From a virus, in the IMG/VR virus record IMGVR_UViG_3300046660_000239, positions 1 to 64,000 of that record: 64,000 nucleotides of DNA. One strand, written 5' to 3'. The notes beneath the pieces were generated by a model. That model ran no database searches, was not told where the DNA came from, and saw nothing but the letters and a program-made list of their open reading frames with translations. Positions 1 through 6,972 of this stretch are shown here, piece after piece (position 1 is the first letter of the stretch; each line of letters starts with the position of its first letter). The position numbers and the translations under genes are program-made.

Positions 1-708
1 CACACGGCAAGTAACGCGCGGGAAGTATTCGCCGTGGCAGATGCCTTTATGCTTGCACATGCGGCAGCCAAAGAAGTCCGGATTTTCGGATATGCGTGAC
101 GGCGGCTCCGCCATGTTGATGATCCGCTCGAGCCGCGCCATCTGGCGCAAGCACCACTCGGCGTCGTACTCGATGCGTTCGAAATACCGCTCATCTGTAT
201 TTTTATTCACCACGACATACGCCGCACGCGTCAGCCCAAAGGCATGCATTCCGATCTGCACCTGGCCATAGTGCTTCAGGTTGGCCGCCTTGCATCCCAG
301 TTTCACGATCTGCTTAAAGTTGGCGTCGTTTGAACTCTTAAATTCGACCAAGTGCTCAGTGACCGGTGCCTCTGGAAATCCAGTTGCGCGGCCATCGGCC
401 TTCCCGCGGACGTGGCCCGACAAAAGCCTTATGCGATCCTGCTGGCCGAACACATCGCAGCCGATTGCCTCGAGGTCTGCGACAAGCACCTCTTCCCACC
501 GATCGCCGGTTCTGAATATGGAAAGCTTGCGGCCGTCGATGACTTCCGGTGGAGATGCCCACCGGAAGGTATAGAATAGCGCCCTGTCGCACTCCGTGCC
601 GATCTCGCCCACCGAGATGCCAAGCGAGTCGTAACGCTCATTGGCGGCCTCGTATGCGGCGTAGATGGCGCGGACGGTCGACGAGACGGGCTTCGGAATC
701 GGTGCCAT
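1..708 (-). CDS. Cas4-like PD-(D/E)XK exonuclease, C-terminus outside window
   Basis: Starts at ATG 708 (TAATG overlap with the upstream gene) and runs off the left edge, so 236 residues are visible. The nuclease core is readable: D105 in GKADG, E122 and K124 in VEFKSS, then a QVQIGMHAFG helix as in Cas4/AddB/RecB-type nucleases. C40 (GTECDRAL) plus C215-x2-C218-x5-C224 match the four-cysteine iron-sulfur pattern of Cas4 and AddB. Phage members resect DNA ends for recombination. The neighbouring clamp, ssDNA-binding protein and RecA-like ATPase (988-3552) fit such a module. No cas1/cas2 or repeats are nearby, so a CRISPR role is unlikely. Family is confident; cutting polarity cannot be read. 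Confidence 0.85.
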   Translation of the reverse strand, partial: MAPIPKPVSSTVRAIYAAYEAANERYDSLGISVGEIGTECDRALFYTFRWASPPEVIDGRKLSIFRTGDRWEEVLVADLEAIGCDVFGQQDRIRLLSGHVRGKADGRATGFPEAPVTEHLVEFKSSNDANFKQIVKLGCKAANLKHYGQVQIGMHAFGLTRAAYVVVNKNTDERYFERIEYDAEWCLRQMARLERIINMAEPPSRISENPDFFGCRMCKHKGICHGEYFPRVTCRV

Positions 709-983
709 TATGCAGCCTTCAGCGCCATGGCCAACTGATACGCCGCCTCGCAGTCAGCCTTGCTCTTCCATGTCGGGAAAAACTCGCGCTCAAGGATCGT
801 AACGCCATCTGCGACGCGGCCGGTGCGGATTATTGCGATCGCACGCGAAACGACTGCGCGGGCGTCTGGATCTTGCTTGTTTCTAACGCCCCGTTCTGCG
901 ACCTCCTCCAACAGTCGGCTATCAGAGATTTGGTCGATAACATCATCAACATCCACATCAACTTCAACGGAAATGAAACCCAT
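708..983 (-). CDS. hypothetical acidic small protein
   Basis: 91 residues, ATG 983, ending in TAA that overlaps the next ATG by one base. The N-terminus is strikingly acidic and valine-rich (VEVDVDVDDVIDQI); the rest looks helical with a W in FFPTWKSK. No family recognised. It sits between the sliding clamp and the Cas4-like nuclease in one tightly packed leftward operon, so a role alongside replication or recombination is plausible but only inferred from position. Confidence 0.7.
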   Translation of the reverse strand: MGFISVEVDVDVDDVIDQISDSRLLEEVAERGVRNKQDPDARAVVSRAIAIIRTGRVADGVTILEREFFPTWKSKADCEAAYQLAMALKAA

Positions 984-987
984 AACC

Positions 988-2046
988 CTAAACCCTCATC
1001 GGCATGAGTGTGACGTCGAGCGCCTGATAGACCGGCGACGTGATCAGCGCCGGCGACATGGGATCGCGCAGCGCCAGGTTCACCTTGCCAGATGGGAACA
1101 CCTGCAGAGCGTCGCGGAAGTAGATCGAGTTGAACCCGATGGTGACAGGCTCGCCGGTGTATTCGGCCGGCACTTCGTCGGCAGCCTCGCCGCGCTCCAC
1201 CGATTGCACCGTGAGGGCAATGGCGCCGGGAGCAATCGACAGCTTGACGGCATTGCCGCGCTCGCTGCTGACCGTGGCGACGCGGTCGGACGCCTTGAGC
1301 AGGTCGTCTTTCTCGGCGCTGGCGACGAGTTCGTTGTCGACTGGGATGACGCGCGTATAATCCGGAAACGTGCCGTCGATGAGCTTGCTGGTGAGTGTGA
1401 AGTCGCCGGAGACGATGCGGATGAGATTTTCGCTGACCGACACGTCGGCAGTACCCTTTGGCAACATGCCGACCGCCTTCTGCGGCACGATGACGCCCTC
1501 GAACTCTGGCAACTCCTGGCCGGCGTGCCGCGCCAAGCGATGACCATTGGTTGCGACCGCGACAGCAGCGCCATCCTTGACGTGGAAGAACACGCCATGA
1601 AGATACGGGCGGTTGGCGTCGTTGCCGATCGCGAAGGCTACCGGCGCGAACAGCGCGGCGATATCCATCTCGAATTCGGCTGCATACTTGTCGTCGCCGA
1701 ACGTCGGAAAGTCGACTGCGTCGAGGATTTGGAGCTTAAACACACTGCGGCCTGATTTTACAATCAGGCGATCAGCCTCCAAGTTGATGGAGACGTCGCC
1801 GCCAGCCTTCTTGGCGATCTCGGCAAGGAGCTTGGCGTCGACGCAGATGTCGCCTTCTTCGGTGACGTCTGCCGGCGCGACGTCGGTTGCGACAATTTCA
1901 AGATCCGTGCCGGTCAGGCGCAGTTGCCCCTTAACGGCCGACAGTTTGACATTGCCAAGGATCGGGATGGTATTCCTTGATTCAATTACGCGGCCGACGT
2001 TGGTCAGGACGCGCGCGAGGTCTTGTCTGGCGATGGTGAGTTTCAC
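988..2046 (-). CDS. dnaN: DnaN-type DNA polymerase III beta sliding clamp
   Basis: 352 residues, about the length of bacterial DnaN (around 366), with recognisable clamp landmarks: N-terminal MKLTIARQDLARVL, NTIPILGNVKL, LTGTDLEIVA, the NGHRLA loop, the GTFPDY motif of domain III, and a C-terminal LMPMRV resembling the usual LMPMRL. Bacterial clamps form a head-to-tail dimer ring that tethers polymerases. The start is GTG 2046, six bases after AAGAGGAGAC. The leader has a perfect 9-bp hairpin (2072-2096). No DNA polymerase is visible in the window, so the clamp would have to serve the host polymerase, a polymerase outside the window, or a clamp-tethered nuclease. It sits directly upstream of the Cas4-like nuclease. 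Confidence 0.95.
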   Translation of the reverse strand: MKLTIARQDLARVLTNVGRVIESRNTIPILGNVKLSAVKGQLRLTGTDLEIVATDVAPADVTEEGDICVDAKLLAEIAKKAGGDVSINLEADRLIVKSGRSVFKLQILDAVDFPTFGDDKYAAEFEMDIAALFAPVAFAIGNDANRPYLHGVFFHVKDGAAVAVATNGHRLARHAGQELPEFEGVIVPQKAVGMLPKGTADVSVSENLIRIVSGDFTLTSKLIDGTFPDYTRVIPVDNELVASAEKDDLLKASDRVATVSSERGNAVKLSIAPGAIALTVQSVERGEAADEVPAEYTGEPVTIGFNSIYFRDALQVFPSGKVNLALRDPMSPALITSPVYQALDVTLMPMRV

Positions 2047-2071
2047 TGTGGTCTCCTCTTGCGTGGTGAAT

Positions 2072-2096
2072 GGCGGGTCGCTGGTGACGACCCGCC
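2072..2096 (-). promoter_or_regulatory. leader stem-loop before dnaN
   Basis: Perfect 9-bp inverted repeat (arms 2072-2080 and 2088-2096) with a 7-base loop reading TCACCAG in the RNA, followed by TTCACCACG and AAGAGGAGAC before the GTG. No U-run follows, so it is not an ordinary terminator. One of a family of similar leader hairpins in this genome. Confidence 0.7.
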
Positions 2097-2103
2097 GATT
2101 GGC

Positions 2104-2727
2104 TTACTTGCCCCAGGGGCGACGACCAGCCGGCGCTGCGGTTGCTGCGGGCTTGGCAGCAGCAGCCGGGCGGTTATCATTGGCGGCGACCGGCGAACCT
2201 CGATCTTCGTTCAGCTTCTTGCCCTGCGTGCCGTCGCCGATGACGCCGAGTTCCGGAACTGGCACAGTAGCTCCGGCATCATCGAAGAAGAAGTTCTGGA
2301 TGTTGTTTTTGTCCTTGTAGAAGCCTCCTGCCGGGTTGGCGCCGCCGATCTCTATGCCTATTTCAGCAACGAACGACTTGAACAGCAGGTGGTCCGTGTC
2401 TGGGTCTCTGCTGAACTCAGCAGCATCGTTCCCGGTTGCTCGGACAAGCTTGTCGAACCTCGGCTTGCCGTAACTGTATGCCCCGTGCTTGAATTCATCT
2501 GGATGCGCCACGGTCCACGTTGCCCAGAACTTGCGTTTGGCGAAAGCTTCGGGCTCGATAACCTCGAACGTCAGTTCGACCTGCGTTCCCTTGCCGTCTT
2601 TTGTGGGGCCTGGCGTTCCCGATTCAACCTGCAGCGAGGCGTACATGTGCGGAAGAATGCCGCCTCCTCCGCTGACCTGCTTGTCTGTGTCCGTGTCGAC
2701 CTTGTAGTCAATATCTAGTTTGGCCAT
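2104..2727 (-). CDS. DUF669-like phage ssDNA-binding protein
   Basis: 207 residues, ATG 2727 after AAGGAGAC. The body (MAKLDIDYKVDTDTDKQ, LEVIEP-type strand TFEVIEPEAFAKRKFW, KPRFDKLVRA) matches the DUF669 family, which in many phages accompanies a RecA-like ATPase and acts as a single-stranded DNA-binding protein. The C-terminal 50 residues are low-complexity (alanine/proline) with an AANDN motif and end in RRPWGK, not the acidic tip of bacterial SSB. It lies directly downstream of the Sak4-like ATPase, the usual gene pair. Function is inferred from family and context. Confidence 0.75.
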   Translation of the reverse strand: MAKLDIDYKVDTDTDKQVSGGGGILPHMYASLQVESGTPGPTKDGKGTQVELTFEVIEPEAFAKRKFWATWTVAHPDEFKHGAYSYGKPRFDKLVRATGNDAAEFSRDPDTDHLLFKSFVAEIGIEIGGANPAGGFYKDKNNIQNFFFDDAGATVPVPELGVIGDGTQGKKLNEDRGSPVAANDNRPAAAAKPAATAAPAGRRPWGK

Positions 2728-2760
2728 GCTTAGTCTCCTTGTTGTGGTGGGTGGTGGTGG

Positions 2761-3552
2761 TTAGGCTGCGACGCCAGTCGGCGCCGGGAAGTATTTTGCG
2801 AGCTCGTTGTAGCCGTTGCCCTTGCTGTATTTGATGGCGTCAGGCATGGAATAGCGATTCTTGGCGACGAAGCCGGCGCCCTCAGTGAGATGAATCTGGC
2901 GCTCCTTACCGCCTTCCGCGTGGGTGACTTCCTTCTTGATGCCCACTTCTTTGCTCTTGAGTGAGACGCGATAGTTGATGAAGGCGACGATGTCCGACCG
3001 CTCGCGGACCAGCGCGGCGGCACGCTTCCGAAGTTTTACCTGATAGCGGTCGTATGGGTCTGTGACTGGGCTATCGAAGCGCTTGATTTCCGGATGGGCG
3101 AGCAGAACGACGGCAATGCCCCGCTCCGTTAGGGCGGCGCACGCATCCATGAATTCGCCCCACTCGACATCGCCCTGAACATCGCCCTGGCCAAACGCGG
3201 CGGGTGAGCCCTTGTCGTTGCTGCCGATGGAATCCGCGCCGATGCGGGCGCAAGTTTCGGCATTGATGATCGGCTCGAGGCCATCAAGGCTGTCGAAAAT
3301 GACAGTCTTGAACTGGTGGTCTTCGGAAAGCAGCTCGCCAACCACATTCTTGAGATCTTCCCAGGTCTCGATGTCGCCAGGGGTTGGAAGTTCAACATCA
3401 CTTGGCGGGCGCTCGCCTGCCGTGCTGATGTAGACGGCATCAGGGAATTCCGCCGCAAGCGACGACTTGCCGACGCCGTCAACGCCGTAAAGCAGCGTGA
3501 TCGGCGGGGTCAGTCTGGTTGTGCTCTTTAACGAGCTTAACGAAATTGCCAA
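2761..3552 (-). CDS. RecA-like AAA ATPase, Sak4-type recombinase
   Basis: 263 residues starting at TTG 3552, chosen because AGGAAGGAG lies nine bases upstream and because residues upstream of it are low-complexity read-through. The P-loop is GVDGVGKSSL near residue 25, a hydrophobic strand with acidic end is TVIFDSLDGLE, and VVLLAHPE follows, as in the RecA-fold nucleotide-binding phage proteins (AAA_24/Sak4). These promote single-strand annealing together with a phage SSB. The DUF669 protein follows 33 bases downstream. A 46-residue membrane-peptide gene ends just before it, inside the same operon. Confidence 0.85.
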   Translation of the reverse strand: MAISLSSLKSTTRLTPPITLLYGVDGVGKSSLAAEFPDAVYISTAGERPPSDVELPTPGDIETWEDLKNVVGELLSEDHQFKTVIFDSLDGLEPIINAETCARIGADSIGSNDKGSPAAFGQGDVQGDVEWGEFMDACAALTERGIAVVLLAHPEIKRFDSPVTDPYDRYQVKLRKRAAALVRERSDIVAFINYRVSLKSKEVGIKKEVTHAEGGKERQIHLTEGAGFVAKNRYSMPDAIKYSKGNGYNELAKYFPAPTGVAA

Positions 3553-3566
3553 GTGTCTTCTCCTTC

Positions 3567-3707
3567 CTAGAGGTAAAGCGCCGCGATGATGATGACCACG
3601 GCAAGGGCCACCGGCCACCAGCTAAACGGATCCGGCCAACCATCTGGCGGCCCGCCGTGCAGGGTCGTGTGCGCTGGCGCGTCGGCGTACGGGGTGTTAT
3701 TCGCCAT
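3567..3707 (-). CDS. small single-span membrane protein
   Basis: 46 residues (MANNTPYADAPAHTT...). A proline/tryptophan-rich N-terminus (GWPDPFSWWP) leads into one C-terminal hydrophobic segment VALAVVIIIAALYL. ATG 3707 overlaps the stop of the upstream membrane protein by 11 bases, and the stop lies 14 bases before the TTG of the ATPase gene, with that gene's ribosome site starting inside the stop. The tight packing supports that it is real. No family recognised. Confidence 0.7.
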   Translation of the reverse strand: MANNTPYADAPAHTTLHGGPPDGWPDPFSWWPVALAVVIIIAALYL

Positions 3708-4002
3708 GGGTATCGATCGCCTTGATGAACTTGTCGGTTCCCCAGACGCAGCCGCTGAGAACCATGATTGCGATCGCGGCGACGAACAAGAACGGCGCGA
3801 AGATGAAGGATGCGACGGCCACGCCGGCGACGATGGCTGCGATTGCGGCGCGGCGGAGGGTTGGCGCCTTGAACTGGGTTGGCGTTGTGGGCGCGATGGT
3901 GGCGTTGATGGGCACGTAGTCGAGCGGCGTGCCTGTGATTGGCGGGAGGATGGTTGGTGTGTCGGCGGTTGGGCTGGGCGCTAGCCAGGGGGATTTGGTC
4001 AT
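3697..4002 (-). CDS. membrane protein of unknown function
   Basis: 101 residues with a proline/threonine-rich soluble N-terminal half and two hydrophobic segments (AAIAAIVAGVAVASFIFAPF and FVAAIAIMVLSGCVW), so probably a two-span or hairpin membrane protein. ATGA overlap with the upstream gene. Its 3' end overlaps another small membrane protein gene; the two may act together. Not recognised. Confidence 0.65.
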   Translation of the reverse strand: MTKSPWLAPSPTADTPTILPPITGTPLDYVPINATIAPTTPTQFKAPTLRRAAIAAIVAGVAVASFIFAPFLFVAAIAIMVLSGCVWGTDKFIKAIDTHGE

Positions 4003-4391
4003 GCTGCGGCTCGTTGGTCGGTGAGGATATTCGACGACAAGCGCTTCATCGTTTCGACGAGCGGGTTGACGAACTCGACTTCGACGCCGCTCTTGCGACC
4101 AAGCTCGATCACGTCGGAAAGAGCCGTCATGAACTCTTTCATGCGCGCCTCCTCGGCTGTCGGCAGGGCGGCGATCAGCGCAACGGCGTTGTCGATTAGC
4201 TCGGCCGTAGTTTTGCCTTTGACGTAGTGAAACTCATCCGCCCAGTTTGAGTTGGGCTTCGCCCATCGAAGCACGATATTTGAGGCTGCATTTGCCTCGA
4301 TACGGTACTCGGCGCCAGGCATCCGCTTGCCCTTGGCAAGCATAGCTGCAGGCAAGTCATCGATTCTCTTTTGGATTTCCTTGGTATCCAT
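3999..4391 (-). CDS. phage protein, paralog of the 16709-17113 gene
   Basis: 130 residues from ATG 4391, placed after AAGAGGAGACGTT; upstream in-frame codons are leader sequence. The last 55 residues (MKEFMTALSDVIELGR, FVNPLVETMKRLS, NILTDQRAAA) are nearly the same as those of the protein at 16709-17113, and the N-terminal MDTKEIQKRIDDLPAAMLAKG also aligns. So the genome carries two divergent copies 12 kb apart, each preceded by a hairpin with the same CCACCAA loop. Function unknown; the C-terminal half looks helical and is the conserved part. Confidence 0.75.
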   Translation of the reverse strand: MDTKEIQKRIDDLPAAMLAKGKRMPGAEYRIEANAASNIVLRWAKPNSNWADEFHYVKGKTTAELIDNAVALIAALPTAEEARMKEFMTALSDVIELGRKSGVEVEFVNPLVETMKRLSSNILTDQRAAA

Positions 4392-4405
4392 AACGTCTCC
4401 TCTTA

Positions 4406-4430
4406 GCCGTGCGGTTGGTGGCCGCACGGC
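4406..4430 (-). promoter_or_regulatory. leader stem-loop with CCACCAA loop
   Basis: Perfect 9-bp stem (4406-4414 with 4422-4430), RNA loop CCACCAA (4415-4421), then TAAGAGGAGAC and the ATG at 4391. The stem sequence is unrelated to the one at 17141-17165, but the loop is identical. Confidence 0.75.
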
Positions 4431-4455
4431 GTTGCTGTGGTGGCAGTTGGTGGTG

Positions 4456-4989
4456 TTAGGCGGCGCGGTGATATTCGCCGAAATTCTGTTCCGCCGCCGC
4501 AACGTATGCGGCATGAGCGTCTTCAGGCGTTTTGAACCGACCGAGATATTTCTGTTCTCCGTCAATCCATATTGACGAGACCCAGACGAAACTTCCGTCT
4601 CGGTTTTTCCTCCTCCTGGCGCCCTTCAATCCGCTCAAATTGTCGGATCGGTTCTTTCGGTTCATGTTGTTTTGGGAACGCGTTACATCGCGGAGGTTGA
4701 AAATTTTGTTGTTTGTTTCGTCGCCGTCGATGTGGTCGATATGGCCATCTGGCCACCTACCATTGTGAAGCGCCCATACGATTCGGTGAACGGCCAGCTT
4801 TTCGCCCTTGATATGAACGGCGGCGTACTTCTTTGAGCCACCCCTAATCGCCGTTCCAGCAGCGCCTCCGATTTTTACTCGGCTCTGTGAAGAAGTCGGT
4901 TCCTTCCAAAACAATTCGCCCGTATCGCGATATCCAAGGCAGCGTTCTACGAGCTCGAACGTTGCGCGCTCCTCCGCAGGAGTGCCCAT
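4456..4989 (-). CDS. HNH homing endonuclease with AP2 domain
   Basis: 177 residues; ATG 4989 in a TGATG overlap. The HNH_3-type centre is clear: AVHRIVWALHNGRWPDGHIDHIDGDETNN with the H, N and H positions typical of free-standing phage homing nucleases, then RDVTRSQNNMNR. The C-terminal third (WIDGEQKYLGRFKTPEDAHAAYVAA) is an AP2-type DNA-binding domain. Such genes spread between phages by cutting allelic sites. It sits between two small hypothetical genes without disrupting either. Confidence 0.9.
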   Translation of the reverse strand: MGTPAEERATFELVERCLGYRDTGELFWKEPTSSQSRVKIGGAAGTAIRGGSKKYAAVHIKGEKLAVHRIVWALHNGRWPDGHIDHIDGDETNNKIFNLRDVTRSQNNMNRKNRSDNLSGLKGARRRKNRDGSFVWVSSIWIDGEQKYLGRFKTPEDAHAAYVAAAEQNFGEYHRAA

Positions 4990-5282
4990 CACGCTGCTCC
5001 TTCCGTTGGTGTGTTCCGCTTCAGCGGACGACGCTTGGTGAAGTCGACCGGGATGACGTTGTCATCCACGGGCTGCTTGGTGGCGGTCGGCGGCGTAGGC
5101 ACGTCGTCATCATCGATGAGGTCAAGCTCCCATTCGTGGAACTGCAGAACCTCCAACGAAGGCGACACCCGGACGAGGACGATGCTTCCCATGAAGCCGA
5201 TGACGATGCCGAAGACGTTGGTGTTCATCTTGTGCTCGACGACGTCGCCGATGCCGATGCAGTCACAATCGGTGCAGCTCAT
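4989..5282 (-). CDS. hypothetical protein
   Basis: 97 residues, ATG 5282 (ATGA overlap). The N-terminus has CTDCDC, then a compact strand-rich segment (GDVVEHKMNTNVFGIVIGFMGSI), like small KOW/SH3-type barrels that begin with G-D-V-V. The C-terminus is acidic then basic (DLIDDDDVP, FTKRRPLKR). The barrel idea is only an impression from the strand pattern. Confidence 0.65.
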   Translation of the reverse strand: MSCTDCDCIGIGDVVEHKMNTNVFGIVIGFMGSIVLVRVSPSLEVLQFHEWELDLIDDDDVPTPPTATKQPVDDNVIPVDFTKRRPLKRNTPTEGAA

Positions 5283-5626
5283 GCCGCCACCTGCAATTCA
5301 AGGCCGGCGACCAGAAGTTCGCGCGCCGACGGCTCGACCTCCGCAACGTCAAGAGTGGGGATGCGTTTGACAGACACGGGAACGACGCCACTCCAAGTGG
5401 AGCAGCCACCGTTGTGCGGCGTCATCTGGGTGGTAACGTTGGGATTATTGTCGTTTGCCGCCGAGACGGATGGTTTTGGAAAGTGGCCTGGGCCGAACTC
5501 TCTCCGTAGGCGCTGGTAAACGGTAATCGGCTTGAGGCGATATCTGGTCGCAATGCTGGCGTTGCTTTCGCCGCTCAGTCTGCGCGCATGCATATCGGCC
5601 AGCATCTCGCTGGTAATGATTGTCAT
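5279..5626 (-). CDS. helix-turn-helix protein, GcrA/resolvase-like HTH
   Basis: 115 residues from ATG 5626, seven bases after AGAGGAGAC. The first 40 residues form a helix-turn-helix (MLADMHARRLSGESNASIA, TRYRLKPITVYQRLRREFG). The middle holds an AANDN motif; the rest is not recognised. It is the first gene of the leftward early operon, immediately downstream of the operator/promoter at 5694-5709, so it may be an early regulator. Confidence 0.75.
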   Translation of the reverse strand: MTIITSEMLADMHARRLSGESNASIATRYRLKPITVYQRLRREFGPGHFPKPSVSAANDNNPNVTTQMTPHNGGCSTWSGVVPVSVKRIPTLDVAEVEPSARELLVAGLELQVAA

Positions 5627-5693
5627 ATTGTCTCCTCTGTGGTGATGTCGGCAAAACGGTGAACTTGCCAACCGACTGTCATAGTGTTATCGA

Positions 5694-5709
5694 TTTACAA
5701 ATTTGTCAA
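5694..5709 (-). promoter_or_regulatory. operator/promoter site 1 (TTTACAAATTTGTCAA)
   Basis: On the minus strand TTGACA (5709-5704) is followed after 17 bases by CACTAT, a plausible weak -10, driving the gene at 5626 and the operon to 708. The symmetric core ACAAATTTGT recurs at nine places in the window. The repressor gene at 5725 begins only 16 bases away on the other strand. Confidence 0.75.
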
Positions 5710-5724
5710 AGTGTAGCGGTGAAT

Positions 5725-6333
5725 ATGGCCCCCTCTAAATCAAGATTCGCGCAGATGCTTGCGAACGAACAGACCAAGCAGGGCCTGACCGATCGCGAAG
5801 TGGTTGCGAAATACGACTGGCTGCAGCAAACGTTCAGCCGGTGGAAGAGTGGTAGCTTGCCGCGGCAGCACATGTTCGCGTCCATCGGCCAGTTTCTTGG
5901 CGTCAGCACGGAAGCGGTTGCCGAGCTTGTCGAAGAGGCGTCCGCAAGCACTGGCAACACGAAGCTTGCCGCAGCTTACGGCGGCGTCAAGATTTACGGC
6001 AAGGTGACCGACCGCAAAGCCGGCAAGTATGTGTTCGAAGCGTTCAACCAAGGACGTAAGCGCATCCCCGAAGGCCGGTATGCTATCCTCGTGGATACGA
6101 AGGTCATGGAGCCGGCGCTGTTGGTCGGTACGAAGGCATGGCTGGATCCAGCCGTCTGGCCGAAGCCTGGCAACGAGGTGATGGTCCACGCCAAGGGCGG
6201 CGTTGCCTGGCTGGGGCGGCTGGTGTCGTTGGCTGACGCGCTGGCAACCATTGAGGCTGGCGGAAAGGAGATGACAATTCGAGACGTTGAGGCTGTGCAT
6301 GTCATTGTCCTTTCTGAGCGCGTAGCTAAATAA
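5725..6333 (+). CDS. repressor-like protein with degenerate S24/LexA fold
   Basis: 202 residues from ATG 5725. N-terminal DNA-binding helices (LTDREVVAKYDWLQQTFSRWKSG) are followed by a C-terminal segment laid out like the LexA/CI dimerisation-peptidase fold (YAILVDTKVMEPALLVGTKAWLDP, KPGNEVMVHAKGGVAW). Where LexA-type proteins have the catalytic serine (D-S-M-x-P) this one has KVMEP, so self-cleavage is probably lost. It is flanked by copies of the ACAAATTTGT operator at 5694 and 6338, which makes it the best candidate to bind that site. Start codon spacing leaves little room for a leader, so an upstream start remains possible. Confidence 0.8.
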   Translation: MAPSKSRFAQMLANEQTKQGLTDREVVAKYDWLQQTFSRWKSGSLPRQHMFASIGQFLGVSTEAVAELVEEASASTGNTKLAAAYGGVKIYGKVTDRKAGKYVFEAFNQGRKRIPEGRYAILVDTKVMEPALLVGTKAWLDPAVWPKPGNEVMVHAKGGVAWLGRLVSLADALATIEAGGKEMTIRDVEAVHVIVLSERVAK

Positions 6334-6337
6334 TAGC

Positions 6338-6367
6338 TTGACAAATTTGTAGCATGTTTGGTAGACA
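6338..6367 (+). promoter_or_regulatory. operator/promoter site 2, rightward
   Basis: TTGACAAATTTGTAGC (6338-6353): -35 TTGACA, 18 bases, then TAGACA (6362-6367) as a weak -10. It lies just after the stop of the first repressor and points into a stretch without an obvious gene but with a strong hairpin and a terminator. Confidence 0.65.
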
Positions 6368-6374
6368 TGCGTCG

Positions 6375-6570
6375 TCACTGTGGTGGTGATATCGAAATCC
6401 GGGATTAACGGCGCGGCCTAGCCAAGTCTCCTCTCCCGAGATAGTAGGAACTGCTTCTGCGAGCCTTTACGGGTGGTGCCGGCCTTCGGGTTGGCTCGCG
6501 GAAGCAGCTTTAGTCATCCAGCAAGAACGACAAAAAAACGCCTGCAGGCCTTAGCCAGCGGCGTTATTTT
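6375..6570 (+). ncRNA. possible small structured RNA between the repressors
   Basis: Downstream of operator/promoter site 2 there is no convincing rightward gene. Instead a 15-bp stem (6451-6465 with 6493-6507, one G-U pair) encloses a 27-base loop with its own short pairing, and a terminator follows at 6537-6570. Promoter, structure and terminator together suggest a short RNA of roughly 170-200 nt. Boundaries and function are inferred; a regulatory or immunity RNA is one option. Confidence 0.4.
6537..6570. terminator. bidirectional terminator
   Basis: Arms AACGCC (6537-6542) and GGCGTT (6560-6565), with an A-run on the left (6532-6538) and TATTTTTTAT on the right, so it can stop transcripts from either side. 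Confidence 0.7.
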
Positions 6571-6603
6571 TTATGTCGGCTTGTCGTTGAATTCGTTTCT
6601 CAT
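6571..6603 (-). CDS. micro-ORF, 10 residues
   Basis: ATG 6603 five bases after a strong AGGAGGGG site; encodes MRNEFNDKPT and stops directly at the terminator stem. Real translation is plausible because of the ribosome site, but length alone gives little support. It may be a leader peptide or regulatory micro-ORF. Confidence 0.35.
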   Translation of the reverse strand: MRNEFNDKPT

Positions 6604-6642
6604 TGTAACCCCTCCTCGAATTGGTGTTCCTATAAAAAGGGA

Positions 6643-6668
6643 AAGCCGCCTTGGCGGCGGCTTCATCT
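6643..6668. terminator. terminator hairpin
   Basis: Stem AAGCCGCC (6643-6650) with GGCGGCTT (6656-6663), loop TTGGC; CATCTTTTTC follows on the plus side and CCCTTTTTATAG on the minus side, so it could work in both directions. Confidence 0.65.
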
Positions 6669-6737
6669 TTTTCTCGGCGGCCCTCGGCCTTTCGGTGCAA
6701 CTCTTCTTCTGTCGTGGTCTTTCGCGTTATGCCGCAT
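6663..6737 (-). CDS. micro-ORF, 24-residue basic peptide
   Basis: ATG 6737 seven bases after TTGGAG; the product MRHNAKDHDRRRVAPKGRG... has ten arginine or lysine residues in 24. The stop sits at the edge of the terminator stem. Together with the 10-residue ORF it forms a leftward pair of peptide-plus-terminator units between the repressors. A basic nucleic-acid-binding peptide is a guess. Confidence 0.4.
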   Translation of the reverse strand: MRHNAKDHDRRRVAPKGRGPPRKR

Positions 6738-6882
6738 GATCATTCTCCAAATTGGGGGTTGTCGAGAATTAGTACCCTGTGAAAATCTGAGGCTGACCGC
6801 CCCGGCTGAAACTCTGTACCGCTTTTATAATGCCGCCTAGCTGACCCGTTCGGCGCCTTGTCTCTGCTTACAGGATTAATTG

Positions 6883-6906
6883 CTATAGGTTATCGGTTTA
6901 TAGGTC
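6883..6906 (+). promoter_or_regulatory. tandem TATAGGT operator half-sites upstream of the CI-like gene
   Basis: TATAGGT occurs at 6884-6890 and again at 6899-6905. The same heptamer forms the perfect palindrome at 7706-7732 on the other side of the repressor gene, so these are probably its operators. Confidence 0.6.
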
Positions 6907-6972
6907 AAGAGGATTATCTTGCCAATGGACACATAAACTGATAACTAGTTGAAAAATTACGGGATAAATTTT

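Noticed and set aside
1-708. CRISPR link of the Cas4-like protein
   Set aside because: No repeat-spacer array or other cas gene was seen anywhere in the window.
5694-5709. The palindrome as a host LexA box
   Set aside because: Alphaproteobacterial LexA sites are GTTC-N7-GTTC direct repeats; this is a different, symmetric sequence.
6473-6739. 88-residue rightward reading frame between the repressors
   Set aside because: It runs through two terminators and a hairpin, has no ribosome site, and its sequence is a mix of hydrophobic runs with no family; the structures explain the DNA better.
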